Assembly (NCBI GenBank): GCA_046294915.1
Contig: JBKBOE010000026.1
Span: 1-34,210 of the forward strand
DNA: 34,210 nt
Reading direction: 5' to 3'
DNA from: UBA2336 sp046294915
Lineage (GTDB): Bacteria; Bacteroidota; Bacteroidia; Cytophagales; Cyclobacteriaceae
The translations under genes were made by a program, and so were the position numbers. Below are positions 23,336 to 31,661 of the stretch, piece after piece. Position 1 is the stretch's first letter; the number at the start of each line of letters is the position of its first letter. The notes beneath the pieces were generated by a model that did no database searches, was not told the origin of the DNA, and saw only the letters and a list, made by a program, of their open reading frames with translations.

Positions 23336-23887
23336 ATGACCAGCATGACACAGGCAAAATGCGTACTCATTTTGATTTCTTTCCTGCTCGCGGGCTCTGC
23401 CTGTGCTCAGGAAGCCGTTAAGCCTCGCATTAGTCCTCTGGCACTGATTACCATGCGTTATAAAGACACGTATGTACGCATTACCTATTCGCAGCCCCAC
23501 AAACGTGGCCGTGCAATATTTGGCAGCCTGGTACCCTATGGCGAAGTGTGGCGCACCGGTGCCAATGAAGCCACCGAGCTAACCACTACCCGCGACATTA
23601 TCATAAACGGCACACTCCTGCCAGCAGGAAATTATACCTTGTTTACTATTCCGGAGAAGGACAAGTGGACCATCATCCTCAACAAAGATGTTGGCCTGTG
23701 GGGATCTTACAATTACAATCCTAAAATGGATGCCCTTCGTTTCGAAGTGCCTGTTCAGCAAACCGATGTACCGTGGGAAGCCTTTACCATTCAATTTGAC
23801 CAGCGTAACAATATGGCCGACCTTTTGCTGTTGTGGGATACGGCTAAGATTGTTATACCCATTCAATTCCTTGAACCAAAGTCATGA
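23336..23887 (+). CDS. DUF2911 family secreted protein
   Basis: The 183-residue product belongs to DUF2911, a family common in Bacteroidota and without known activity. An N-terminal signal (LILISFLLAGSACAQEA) predicts export; the Cys before the AQ could be a lipobox but a plain signal peptidase site after SACA also fits. Family landmarks are VRITYSQPHKRGRAIFGSLV, PYGEVWRTGANEATEL, LPAGNYTLFTIPEKDKWTII and NKDVGLWGSYNYNP. ATG 23336 and ATG 23345 are both possible starts; the latter gives a signal with a shorter n-region. A TATCTTCG (7 of 8 to the -7 consensus) at 23319-23326 could be its promoter. Its stop overlaps the next start as ATGA. Confidence 0.9.
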   Translation: MTSMTQAKCVLILISFLLAGSACAQEAVKPRISPLALITMRYKDTYVRITYSQPHKRGRAIFGSLVPYGEVWRTGANEATELTTTRDIIINGTLLPAGNYTLFTIPEKDKWTIILNKDVGLWGSYNYNPKMDALRFEVPVQQTDVPWEAFTIQFDQRNNMADLLLLWDTAKIVIPIQFLEPKS

Positions 23888-24399
23888 AAACTACATTTTT
23901 TCTAGCCTGCTTTTCGGTTGTGGTTTGGCCTGCCCTTGCTCAGAATGACCTGACCGAACTGGATAAGCGCAACGGGTTTAAAGACATAAAAATGACCTAC
24001 CCGATTGATTCAGTTCGGGGTGCAAAATTTAAAAAGGACATCACAGAAAAAGGGAACCACCCCGCCAAACTGTATGAAGTTACCGATCCCTCCTATTTTT
24101 CCATAGGCGATGTGAAGGTAAACCGCATCGAAGTAAAGACCTACAAGAATCACATTTACGAAATCATGGTCATTACCGACAAAGATACCCGGTTGATGAA
24201 AGGAATGGAGAGCGCTTTAGGAAAACCCGTTTATGATGTGCGGAACGATACCTACAAATGGACCGGAAAAAATCTGAGCCTCACCTTTAAACCCGCCTCC
24301 AAAAACGAACTGGAGCTACTCTACACATCGTATGTGGTGCATAAATTGATGAAGGATGACAAAAAAAAGAAAATAGACGACATCGCTGACGATTTCTAA
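23884..24399 (+). CDS. Secreted protein of unknown function
   Basis: I do not recognise the family. The 171-residue product has a signal peptide (MKTTFFLACFSVVVWPALAQ) and a mixed alpha/beta body with DKRNGFKDIKMTYPIDSVRG, FSIGDVKVNRIEVKTYKNHI, YEIMVITDKDTRLMKGMESA and YKWTGKNLSLTFKPASKNEL, then a charged Lys/Asp tail. The pattern of a small periplasmic sensor-like or lipid-binding fold is possible but unproven. It is translationally coupled to the DUF2911 gene (ATGA overlap), so the two are expected to act together. It converges on lgt with a 6-bp gap. Confidence 0.8.
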   Translation: MKTTFFLACFSVVVWPALAQNDLTELDKRNGFKDIKMTYPIDSVRGAKFKKDITEKGNHPAKLYEVTDPSYFSIGDVKVNRIEVKTYKNHIYEIMVITDKDTRLMKGMESALGKPVYDVRNDTYKWTGKNLSLTFKPASKNELELLYTSYVVHKLMKDDKKKKIDDIADDF

Positions 24400-24405
24400 A
24401 TACGT

Positions 24406-25185
24406 CTATTTTCCCGTTGAAATACTATTTTGCTTTTTCCATGTAGCGTACACCCACAGGGAAACCCCGAAAACTGCCAGGGCCACGGCCTGCGAATGGG
24501 TGATGTAGCCTTCAATAATGTAACCCCGGCTGCTGTCTCCGCGAAAGTACTCCAGCACAAACCGCCCGGTTGCATACAGCATAAGGTATAACAAGAACAA
24601 CTGCCCGTGAAACTGTTTCTTTGCCCTCAGCCACAACAAAATAATTATAACAAACAGGATGAAGCCGGCCTCCATTAATTGGGTTGGATATAAAGGCGTA
24701 TTGAGCGGCTTTGCCTGACAGGCCGGATTGGTGAAAGTAACGCTAAAGGATGAACTTGTTGGCAAACCATAGCAACAGCCGGCCATGAAGCAGCCAATCC
24801 TGCCAAACATGTGCACCAGGCAGGTAACAACCGCCATAATATCAAGCATCTGGTATACCGGCAATTTATTTCTCCTGAAGTACCACAACATTGTGGGTAC
24901 AGCAAAGAGAAACGATCCATAAAAAACAAAGCCGCTACCGGTAAAAAGCTGCCTGATGTTATGCGCATAACGAGAGGGATCCTCGAAAAACAAAAATACT
25001 TTACCCCCGATAAACGCTGCAGCAAAAATCAGCAGGAAGAGATTATTGGCATGATCGAAGGTAAGGTTCACTTCCTTTTTTCCGCGTTTCACAAGGTAGG
25101 CTACCCCCGCAACAACACCTATGGCAATCATAAACCCATAGGTATAGATTTGAAACTTTCCAAAATCAATCAAAACAGGATGCAC
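24406..25185 (-). CDS. lgt: Prolipoprotein diacylglyceryl transferase
   Basis: Lgt moves diacylglycerol from phosphatidylglycerol to the lipobox cysteine of prelipoproteins in the inner membrane. The 259-residue product has seven predicted membrane segments. Landmarks are FQIYTYGFMIAIGV at the N-terminus, the signature HMFGRIGCFMAGCCYG with the essential Arg and Gly/Cys-rich loop, LYPTQLMEAG, and the C-terminal TGRFVLEYFRGD. The start is GTG at 25183-25185, because an in-frame TAA lies three codons upstream and there is no ATG between. It follows the sorbosone-dehydrogenase-like gene by 35 bp and is probably co-transcribed with it. Several lipoproteins encoded in the window would be its substrates. 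Confidence 0.96.
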   Translation of the reverse strand: MHPVLIDFGKFQIYTYGFMIAIGVVAGVAYLVKRGKKEVNLTFDHANNLFLLIFAAAFIGGKVFLFFEDPSRYAHNIRQLFTGSGFVFYGSFLFAVPTMLWYFRRNKLPVYQMLDIMAVVTCLVHMFGRIGCFMAGCCYGLPTSSSFSVTFTNPACQAKPLNTPLYPTQLMEAGFILFVIIILLWLRAKKQFHGQLFLLYLMLYATGRFVLEYFRGDSSRGYIIEGYITHSQAVALAVFGVSLWVYATWKKQNSISTGK

Positions 25186-25220
25186 GACTCGTTACCTTTT
25201 GGGCTTTTACATTAGCGGTT

Positions 25221-26405
25221 TTATAGCGTATAACTAATGCGGTAAATTACATTGGCATGATCGTCTGAAACTAGCATCGACCCGTCATTCAACACCAGCA
25301 CATCGACAGGGCGGCCCCATACTTTCTGCGTAGCATCGTCCATCCAGCCATCGGCAAAGGTTTCATAGCTAACTGCTTTCGAATTATTTTGAATTTTTAC
25401 CAGGCTTATCCTGTATCCGATTTTCTTTGAACGGTTCCATGATCCGTGCTCCGCAATAAACAGTTGATTTTTGTATTGAACCGGAAACTGACTACCCGTA
25501 TAAAACTTTAAACCGAGGGGCGCAGTGTGCGGCCCGAGATTTTGTGCGGGGGGATCAAATGCGCTGCAAGGCTTTTTGTTCCCGAATTCCGGATCTTTGA
25601 TGGTACCCCCATGGCAATAGGGGTAACCGAAGTTCATACCCGCCCGGGGAGCATAATTTAATTCACAGGGTGGCAGGTCATCCCCCATCATATCGCGGCC
25701 GTTGTCGGTAAACCACATCTCCCTGGTTTCAGGATGCCAGGTAAAACCCACCGTGTTACGCACACCATGCGCAAAGATTTCACGGCCGCTGCCATCGGCA
25801 TTGATGCGGGTTATGGTTGCAAAGATTTCATCCGATTCGCAGATGTTGCATGGTGCGCCAACGGGCACATAGAGCTTACCATCAGGCCCAAAGGCAATAT
25901 ATTTCCATCCATGATGGGTTTTATCCGGATAGCTGTTGTTTACCACCACCGGCTCGGGAGGATTACCTAAGCGGGCTTCAATACCCGGATATTTCAGTAT
26001 TCGGTTTACTTCAGCAACATACAGATCACCATCTTTAAAGGCTACCCCGTTGGGCATATTCTTCCCCGAGGCAATAACCCACTTCTTGTCGGCTTTAAAA
26101 TCACCGTCAAGGTCTTTAACCGCATATACCTTATCGCCATTTCGGTTCCCCACAAACAGCGTTCCTGCCGGGCTCATCACCATCGAGCGGGCATTATCCA
26201 CCTCAGCATACACCTCAATCCTGAAGCCAGCCGGCATCTTTATCCTATCCAAAGGCAACTCCTTTGAGGCATCGGTAAGTGCCGGCATACCGGCATCCTC
26301 TATTCCCGGCAGAACCGCGGATTCTGTCTCTTTAGGTTTATTGTTGCATTGCAGAAGACAGCACCACAATAAAACAGGGGTAATTATTCGCTTTGCGGTT
26401 TTCAT
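25221..26405 (-). CDS. Sorbosone dehydrogenase-like (PQQ/glucose dehydrogenase family) lipoprotein
   Basis: The product is a six-bladed beta-propeller of the soluble glucose/L-sorbosone dehydrogenase family. ATG 26403-26405 gives about 394 residues and a lipoprotein signal (MKTAKRIITPVLLWCCLLQC); the ATG at 26411 adds two residues, and a longer start at 26471 would hide the signal. Landmarks are LPLDRIKMPAGFRIEVYAEV, GTLFVGNRNGDKVYAVKDLD, HHGWKYIAFGPDGKLYVPVG, HGVRNTVGFTWHPETREMWF with TDNGRDMMGDDLPPCELN, FIAEHGSWNRSKKIGYRI and LVSDDHANVIYRI. Family members oxidise sugars or related substrates, many with PQQ; the substrate and cofactor here are not determined. The gene is divergent from the ABC-F gene and upstream of lgt. 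Confidence 0.88.
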   Translation of the reverse strand: MKTAKRIITPVLLWCCLLQCNNKPKETESAVLPGIEDAGMPALTDASKELPLDRIKMPAGFRIEVYAEVDNARSMVMSPAGTLFVGNRNGDKVYAVKDLDGDFKADKKWVIASGKNMPNGVAFKDGDLYVAEVNRILKYPGIEARLGNPPEPVVVNNSYPDKTHHGWKYIAFGPDGKLYVPVGAPCNICESDEIFATITRINADGSGREIFAHGVRNTVGFTWHPETREMWFTDNGRDMMGDDLPPCELNYAPRAGMNFGYPYCHGGTIKDPEFGNKKPCSAFDPPAQNLGPHTAPLGLKFYTGSQFPVQYKNQLFIAEHGSWNRSKKIGYRISLVKIQNNSKAVSYETFADGWMDDATQKVWGRPVDVLVLNDGSMLVSDDHANVIYRISYTL

Positions 26406-26421
26406 TTCCATGAGTTTTGAG

Positions 26422-26448
26422 CGAAAGTAATGGATTTGTGCGCTACCT
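26422..26448 (-). promoter_or_regulatory. Likely promoter of the sorbosone-dehydrogenase-like gene and lgt
   Basis: On the minus strand TACTTTCG (26422-26429) matches the -7 consensus at 7 of 8, with TTTC 19 bases upstream of it. The leader would be short, about 10-15 nt. Confidence 0.4.
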
Positions 26449-26492
26449 GAAACTGAAATTATCCGACACATGCCCCGTTACAGTTCAAGTTT

Positions 26493-26500
26493 TATCTTTG
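26493..26500 (+). promoter_or_regulatory. -7 element of the ABC-F gene
   Basis: TATCTTTG is a full match to TAnnTTTG and ends only 5 bases before the ATG at 26506. If used, transcription would begin at or next to the start codon, giving a leaderless message. No clear -33 TTTG is present. Confidence 0.45.
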
Positions 26501-26505
26501 CGGCC

Positions 26506-28449
26506 ATGATTTCAGTTACCAACCTTTCGTATTTCATTGGCGGCCGCGCTTTGTATGAGGATGCCGATATGTTTGTCCGCCCTAACGATAAAATCGGGTT
26601 GATTGGCTTGAATGGCCGGGGCAAATCCACGTTGCTTAAACTGATAAACGGTGATCTGCGTCCGGACAGCGGCACCATCAGCAAGAGCAATGACTGTACC
26701 ATCGGCTTTCTGAACCAGGACCTTCTCTCCTATCAGACCGAGGATACCATTTTAACTGTGGCCATGGAGGCCTTTAAAGAGGTGGTTGATATGGAGCGGC
26801 AGATTGAAGCGATCATCCATAAACTCGAAACAGAATACAGCGATGCGCTGGTAGAAAAGCTGGCGAAGGTTCAGGAAAAGTACGATCACCTCGGTGGGTA
26901 TTCACTCCAATCAAAAGCCGAAGAAGTTCTCGAAGGAATTGGGTTTGCAACAAAGGATCTTCACCGACCCCTCAAGGAATTTTCAGGAGGATGGCGCATG
27001 CGCGTGATGCTGGCAAAACTGCTGCTCGAAAAGCCGTCATTGCTTATGCTGGATGAACCCACTAACCACCTCGACCTGCCTTCCATTGAATGGGTGGAAG
27101 ACTACCTGCGTAATTACGAAGGAGCCGTAATTATCGTATCGCACGACAGAAGATTTCTTGATAACGTAATCAGCAAAACCGTTGAAGTAACCCGTCAGCA
27201 ATTGATTACCTACGAAGGGAATTACAGTTTTTACCTGAAAGAAAAAGAATTGCGTGAGGAGATCCAGCAAAATGCATTTGAAAACCAGCAGGCGAAGATC
27301 AGGCAGGCCGAGCGGTTTATAGAACGCTTTAAAGCCAAGGCCAGTAAAGCACGTCAGGTTAAGTCGAAAGAGAAGGCTATTGCCCGAATGGACCTGGTTG
27401 AAGAAGTAGAAAGCGATGTGGCGGCCGTAAACTTCCGGTTCACCTTTAATCAGCAGCCGGGACGGTTTATCGTAACGCTAAACAACATATCCAAATCGTA
27501 CAATGAACTGGAGATTTTAAAAAACACTTCGGCCACCATCGAACGGGGGGATAAAATAGCGCTTATTGGTGCCAATGGAAAAGGAAAATCAACCCTGTTG
27601 AGAATACTGGCAGGCACTGAACCCATTGTTGGTGAACGCATAATTGGATACAATGTCATTCAGGGATTTTTTGCACAACATCAACTCGAGGCTTTGCATG
27701 TTGAAAATGAAGTATTAGAGGAACTGAAACAGGCCGGGTCCGGAAAACCAGAACAGCAACTGCGAAATGTGCTGGGCTGTTTCTTGTTTTCAGATGAAGA
27801 TCAGTTTAAGAAAATCAAAGTTCTTTCCGGTGGCGAAAAGTCGCGTGTGGCGCTGGCTAAAACATTGATTTCTGAAGCAAACTTTCTGTTGCTGGACGAG
27901 CCTACCAACCACCTCGACTTTATCTCCGAAAACATCTTAATACAGGCTCTGCAGCAATACAAAGGCAGTTTTGTGGTAGTGTCACACAACCGGCATTTCA
28001 TCAGCCAGGTTGCCAATAAAATCTGGTACATTGAAGACCACCAGATTAAGGAATACCCCGGAACTTACGAAGAATACGATTACTGGAGGAAGAAGCAGGA
28101 AGCTGATGCAAAGCAGGGCATCGTACACAAGCAACCTGAAAAAAATAAGAAACCCGTTACGCTTTCAAATGACAGCAGTAATAAGATCAAGAGTTTAACC
28201 CGGGAACTCTCGCAAGTAGAGGCTCAAATCGAATCCCTAAACCAACGCAAATCCGGGCTGGAGGAAGAACTTACCAAGCCCGAAGTTTACGGTAATCACG
28301 AGCGGTTAAACCGGGTGCAGCAGGAATTTGAACGTACCGTAAATGAACTGCGCCAACTCGATGGCACCTGGGGAAATCTGGTTGAAGAACTGAACTCCGT
28401 TAAAGAGAAGGGTAATTCTGCTGATATCCTGCCGGGCAAGGTCAGTTAA
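26506..28449 (+). CDS. ABC-F family ATPase (Uup/YdiF-like)
   Basis: ABC-F proteins are soluble twin-ATPase proteins that act on the ribosome, relieving stalls or protecting it from antibiotics. I start it at ATG 26506 (MISVTNLSYFIGGRALYEDA), giving 647 residues; the upstream in-frame start at 26470 adds 12 residues without family similarity and overlaps the divergent promoter region. Domain 1 has Walker A GLNGRGKSTLLK, signature FSGGWRMRV and LLMLDEPTNHLDLPS. A charged linker (about 235-300) follows. Domain 2 has GANGKGKSTLLR, LSGGEKSRVALAK and LLLDEPTNHLDF. The last 90 residues form a coiled coil (KIKSLTRELSQVEAQIESLN onward), as in Uup. Both ATP sites look complete. It overlaps the convergent gene's end by 8 bp. 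Confidence 0.96.
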   Translation: MISVTNLSYFIGGRALYEDADMFVRPNDKIGLIGLNGRGKSTLLKLINGDLRPDSGTISKSNDCTIGFLNQDLLSYQTEDTILTVAMEAFKEVVDMERQIEAIIHKLETEYSDALVEKLAKVQEKYDHLGGYSLQSKAEEVLEGIGFATKDLHRPLKEFSGGWRMRVMLAKLLLEKPSLLMLDEPTNHLDLPSIEWVEDYLRNYEGAVIIVSHDRRFLDNVISKTVEVTRQQLITYEGNYSFYLKEKELREEIQQNAFENQQAKIRQAERFIERFKAKASKARQVKSKEKAIARMDLVEEVESDVAAVNFRFTFNQQPGRFIVTLNNISKSYNELEILKNTSATIERGDKIALIGANGKGKSTLLRILAGTEPIVGERIIGYNVIQGFFAQHQLEALHVENEVLEELKQAGSGKPEQQLRNVLGCFLFSDEDQFKKIKVLSGGEKSRVALAKTLISEANFLLLDEPTNHLDFISENILIQALQQYKGSFVVVSHNRHFISQVANKIWYIEDHQIKEYPGTYEEYDYWRKKQEADAKQGIVHKQPEKNKKPVTLSNDSSNKIKSLTRELSQVEAQIESLNQRKSGLEEELTKPEVYGNHERLNRVQQEFERTVNELRQLDGTWGNLVEELNSVKEKGNSADILPGKVS

Positions 28450-29725
28450 AAACGTACCGGAAGCGCAGGGCAACATCGTAAGTAACGGGTGTTATCTCAC
28501 GGCTGATGGCTGGCTTATAAAAAGAGTGAAATGCGTACCGGATTCCCGGGTTGATGGCAATGCGGTACCGGCCTGCAAATTTGTAACTTACTTCCGTACC
28601 TACAATCCCGCTAAAGTTCACCAAACGGTAGGGAGAGTCTCCTCCTGCCTTTTGCGTAACCGTTGCTACATTACCATTATCTGGTGTAAGGGTATTCTGC
28701 AAAAAGAAATCGGTAGCTACCCCGCCATTAAGCTGTATGGCAAAATCACGGTTAAGCAAGAGATAACCCGCCTGCACCGGCAACGAAATATATTGCATGT
28801 CGCTGCTCACCCCATAAGGGCTGGTGGCAACCACGTTGGTCTGCGTGTCGATATAGTCATCAAGCGAAGCCACGGCAGTTGATGCCTCCATGGAAAAGGA
28901 ACTCGAAGTATATGAAGCACTGTGGTGGAGATAGCTTACACCACCTTGCAATACAAACCGGTTACTTAGCTGCCCACCGATTGCTGCGCCAACTGAATAA
29001 CTCAATCCTGCCGTTGAATTACCGGTGGCATTGAAACCCGAAGCCCTAGCTGACGAGCCGGCATTTGGATTAAACGTTCCGGCACCAAATCCAACGGAAG
29101 TCCAAAGACGTTCATCCTTCTTGTTCTTTTTCTCTTCGTTGCGGTAGGCCTTTTCTTCATCGGCCAATTTTGCCAGTAATACCATGCCCGGATCAGCAAC
29201 CGGCTCAAAGGATTTCAATTCAGGATTTTTAAAAGAGTACAGTACAGGAACTTGTCGTGTTGGAACCCGGGGAGTGCGCACGGTTTTGTCAGCAACGATA
29301 TTATCAGACTCCTCATCAAACGTTGCTCCTGCCGGCATTTTCATCGCGGCTTGGCCAGCCAACTTCCTGGGAGGCTGGTTTTCCTTAGGTTGTTGTTGCG
29401 CATAATCACCCGGCACACCCTTAATTACATCACGGGTACTGCCGGTTTGCCGGTCAGAAGAAATGTTTTCATCATTAGCCTTTGCGTGTGTCGTTATAAC
29501 GTTGCGAGGACTGGTATCGGAAAGAAAATACAATGCACCTACCCCTAATGCGAACGAAACTGAGGCCGCAGCAAGCCATCGGTATACCAAGGCTTCCCTG
29601 CGCACCTTTGTTCCCGAGGCTTTTTCAAGATCAAGCTCAATGGCCGTCCACACGGTTTCCGATGGAGAAACTTCTGCGTCCTCAAAAGCGGATTTCAGTT
29701 CATCTTCAAACCTGCGCTTCGTCAT
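28442..29725 (-). CDS. Membrane-anchored protein with barrel-like C-terminus, partner of the ECF sigma factor
   Basis: The 427-residue product is probably the anti-sigma-like partner of the sigma factor whose gene overlaps its start by 20 bp. A short cytoplasmic head (about 1-45, FEDELKSAFEDAEVSPSETV and WTAIELDLEKASG) precedes one membrane segment (about 48-68, WLAAASVSFALGVGALYFLS). A polar linker reaches to about residue 205. The C-terminal 220 residues resemble an outer-membrane beta-barrel: VGFGAGTFNPNAGSSARASG, LSYSVGAAIGGQLSNRFVLQ, ISLPVQAGYLLLNRDFAIQL, GTEVSYKFAGRYRIAINPGI and a final YDVALRFRYVFN ending in Phe-Asn. Joining an inner-membrane anchor to a barrel is structurally odd. It may span both membranes or the barrel may fold in the periplasm. 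No named family beyond this layout is recognised. Confidence 0.8.
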   Translation of the reverse strand: MTKRRFEDELKSAFEDAEVSPSETVWTAIELDLEKASGTKVRREALVYRWLAAASVSFALGVGALYFLSDTSPRNVITTHAKANDENISSDRQTGSTRDVIKGVPGDYAQQQPKENQPPRKLAGQAAMKMPAGATFDEESDNIVADKTVRTPRVPTRQVPVLYSFKNPELKSFEPVADPGMVLLAKLADEEKAYRNEEKKNKKDERLWTSVGFGAGTFNPNAGSSARASGFNATGNSTAGLSYSVGAAIGGQLSNRFVLQGGVSYLHHSASYTSSSFSMEASTAVASLDDYIDTQTNVVATSPYGVSSDMQYISLPVQAGYLLLNRDFAIQLNGGVATDFFLQNTLTPDNGNVATVTQKAGGDSPYRLVNFSGIVGTEVSYKFAGRYRIAINPGIRYAFHSFYKPAISREITPVTYDVALRFRYVFN

Positions 29726-30284
29726 ATGATCTATTGTGTCCTTCGTTGTTTATTTTCTCAATTAAGAGTGCTCTTGCGCGGGCATACTGGCTCTTTGATG
29801 TGCCTTCGGATATGCCCAGCATCTCAGCAATCTCCTTGTGGCTGTACCCTTCCATAGCAAACAGGTTAAACACCGCCTGGCATCCCTGGGGTAATGACTG
29901 AATCATTTCCAGAAGTTGGGAGAACTGCAGGCCCGACAAACTCATTTCTTGCTGTGGAAAATCCATTTCCTGAACATCCACCATAGGATAGAGGTAAAGC
30001 TTTTTACGATGGTGGTTGAGGGCCGTGTTCACCATAATCCTTGTCATCCACGTTTCAAGTTTAGCATCATGCCTAAAACCCTTTAACCCCTGAAACACCC
30101 GCACGAAACCCTCTTGAAGTATGTCTTCCGCTTCCAAGGTGGATTTGGAATACCGAAGGCAAACCACCATCATTTTCCTGCAATAACGGTCGTACAAAGC
30201 CTTCTGACAGGCTCTATCCCCGTTGAGACACCCCTCAACAAGTTCGCTTTCATTCAGCATCCGGATTGTACGGCCGTTTTGCAT
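29706..30284 (-). CDS. ECF-type RNA polymerase sigma factor
   Basis: The product is a sigma-70 family ECF factor of about 192 residues from ATG 30282-30284; ATG 30260 is an alternative and a longer frame to 30326 seems unlikely. Region 2 covers about residues 20-95: GCLNGDRACQKALYDRYCRK, VCLRYSKSTLEAEDILQEGF, VRVFQGLKGFRHDAKLETWM and TRIMVNTALNHHRKK. Region 4 covers about 125-185: IQSLPQGCQAVFNLFAMEGY, SHKEIAEMLGISEGTSKSQY and ARARALLIEKI, with the helix-turn-helix intact. It should redirect RNA polymerase in response to an envelope cue relayed by the overlapping downstream gene. A CATCTTTG (7 of 8 to the -7 consensus) lies at 30299-30306. It is divergent from the T9SS plug gene. Confidence 0.93.
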   Translation of the reverse strand: MQNGRTIRMLNESELVEGCLNGDRACQKALYDRYCRKMMVVCLRYSKSTLEAEDILQEGFVRVFQGLKGFRHDAKLETWMTRIMVNTALNHHRKKLYLYPMVDVQEMDFPQQEMSLSGLQFSQLLEMIQSLPQGCQAVFNLFAMEGYSHKEIAEMLGISEGTSKSQYARARALLIEKINNEGHNRSYDEAQV

Positions 30285-30379
30285 AATTTGACACCGGGCA
30301 AAGATGAAACGTTGGAATCTCTTCAAAGATTAAAAGATAAAAAGCACTGAAAATTGTTTAAGGCAGCTATTTTTATACG

Positions 30380-31657
30380 ATGCGCCATTTTCTGTTAATC
30401 CTGATAACAGCCTGCACCGCTCCGCACTATGCAGGCTACGATTCGGGCACCGGCAAAGTGCTCGAACTTTCCGATAAAGCGTACGAACCTGAAATAAAAA
30501 CCGTAAGACTCTTTAGTTTACAGGGTTTTTCTCCCAGACCCGACCTTAATCCGGCCGTTACACGAATGGGCACCTGGAGCCTTGTCCTTGAATTTGATGA
30601 CCTTAGAAATCAACGGGATAATTACTACCTCCGGATTATGCATTGCAATCATAATTGGACAAAGTCAGCCTTGCTTGACCTGGACTTTATGCCGGAGTAC
30701 AATGAATTTCCAATTAATGATTTTGAATTTTCGCTTGATACACAGATACCATATGTGCATTACACGGTGGGCCTGCCACCTGTAAAACTGCCGGGTAACT
30801 ACGTAGCGGTGGTATACCGCGGATCAGACCGGAATGATGTAATCTTAACCAGACGGTTTATGGTATTCGATCCGCAGTTCACTTTCCTGCGCGAAGGCAG
30901 CCTGATCGGTCCCGGTTCAGTGGCTGAACGAAACCAGCAAATCAATTTTAAAATCAACTACAAAAGCGTGAACGTTATTAACCCGTTAGAAACGGTGAAC
31001 GTTACAGTTCGCCAGAATCAACGGTGGGATAACCTCTCGGAAAATGTAAAACCGAGTTTTCTTCGCGAAAACAAGAATGAACTTGAATACCGATTCTTCA
31101 GCGATGAACGCATGTTCAAAGGCGGCAACGAATTCAGGTTCTTTGACCTGCGATCACTCATCTACCCGGGTCGAAATATTGGGTATGTCGATCGGAAATC
31201 CATCCCTCCCAAGGTGTATATCGCACCCGATAAGAGTCGTGAGGGAGAGGCCTACTCGATGTATGCCGATTACAACGGGAATTACATTCTTGATAACCTC
31301 GACTTCCGTATAAAAAATTCGGCCAATTATGCTGATGTACAGTTTACGCTGCTCGCAGAAAACCCGGTTGATGGTGAGGTGTACGTGATTGGCGCTTTTA
31401 CCGACTGGCGTACCGACCAGAGTACCCGTATGCGGTACGACTCCGCCAGCAAAGCCTATCATACAAATGTTTTGCTGCGGCAGGGCTGGTACGACTACCA
31501 GTACCTTGTTAAATCAAATAAACTGCCCCCCTACCATTTTGAAGGAAGCCATTACGAAACCGAAAATATGTACGAAATTTTTGTGTACTACCGAGCCTTT
31601 CAGCCCAATGCCGACCTACTGCTGGGGTATTTTATCTTAAGGGATGATATGCGTTAA
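30380..31657 (+). CDS. DUF5103 protein, type IX secretion system plug protein
   Basis: DUF5103 proteins include the Plug protein that closes the SprA translocon of the type IX secretion system at the outer membrane. The 425-residue product fits that family in length. The N-terminus (MRHFLLILITACTAPHYAGY) looks like a secretion signal, possibly a lipoprotein one. Landmarks are EIKTVRLFSLQGFSPRPDLN, LVLEFDDLRNQRDNYYLRIM with HCNHNWTKSALLDLDFMPEY, FPINDFEFSLDTQIPYVHYT, LPGNYVAVVYRG, LREGSLIGPGSVAERNQQIN, FFDLRSLIYPGRNIG, and the C-terminal VYVIGAFTDWRT plus GWYDYQYLV, a carbohydrate-binding-module-like fold. It supports export of the sorting-domain-bearing DUF1501 protein at 17.2-18.9 kb. It converges on the Cas6-like gene with a 4-bp gap. 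Confidence 0.9.
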   Translation: MRHFLLILITACTAPHYAGYDSGTGKVLELSDKAYEPEIKTVRLFSLQGFSPRPDLNPAVTRMGTWSLVLEFDDLRNQRDNYYLRIMHCNHNWTKSALLDLDFMPEYNEFPINDFEFSLDTQIPYVHYTVGLPPVKLPGNYVAVVYRGSDRNDVILTRRFMVFDPQFTFLREGSLIGPGSVAERNQQINFKINYKSVNVINPLETVNVTVRQNQRWDNLSENVKPSFLRENKNELEYRFFSDERMFKGGNEFRFFDLRSLIYPGRNIGYVDRKSIPPKVYIAPDKSREGEAYSMYADYNGNYILDNLDFRIKNSANYADVQFTLLAENPVDGEVYVIGAFTDWRTDQSTRMRYDSASKAYHTNVLLRQGWYDYQYLVKSNKLPPYHFEGSHYETENMYEIFVYYRAFQPNADLLLGYFILRDDMR

Positions 31658-31661
31658 ACCG

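Noticed and set aside
26506..28449. Assignment of the ABC-F protein as an antibiotic-resistance determinant
   Set aside because: Its layout with a C-terminal coiled coil matches housekeeping Uup-like proteins; nothing in the context points to resistance.
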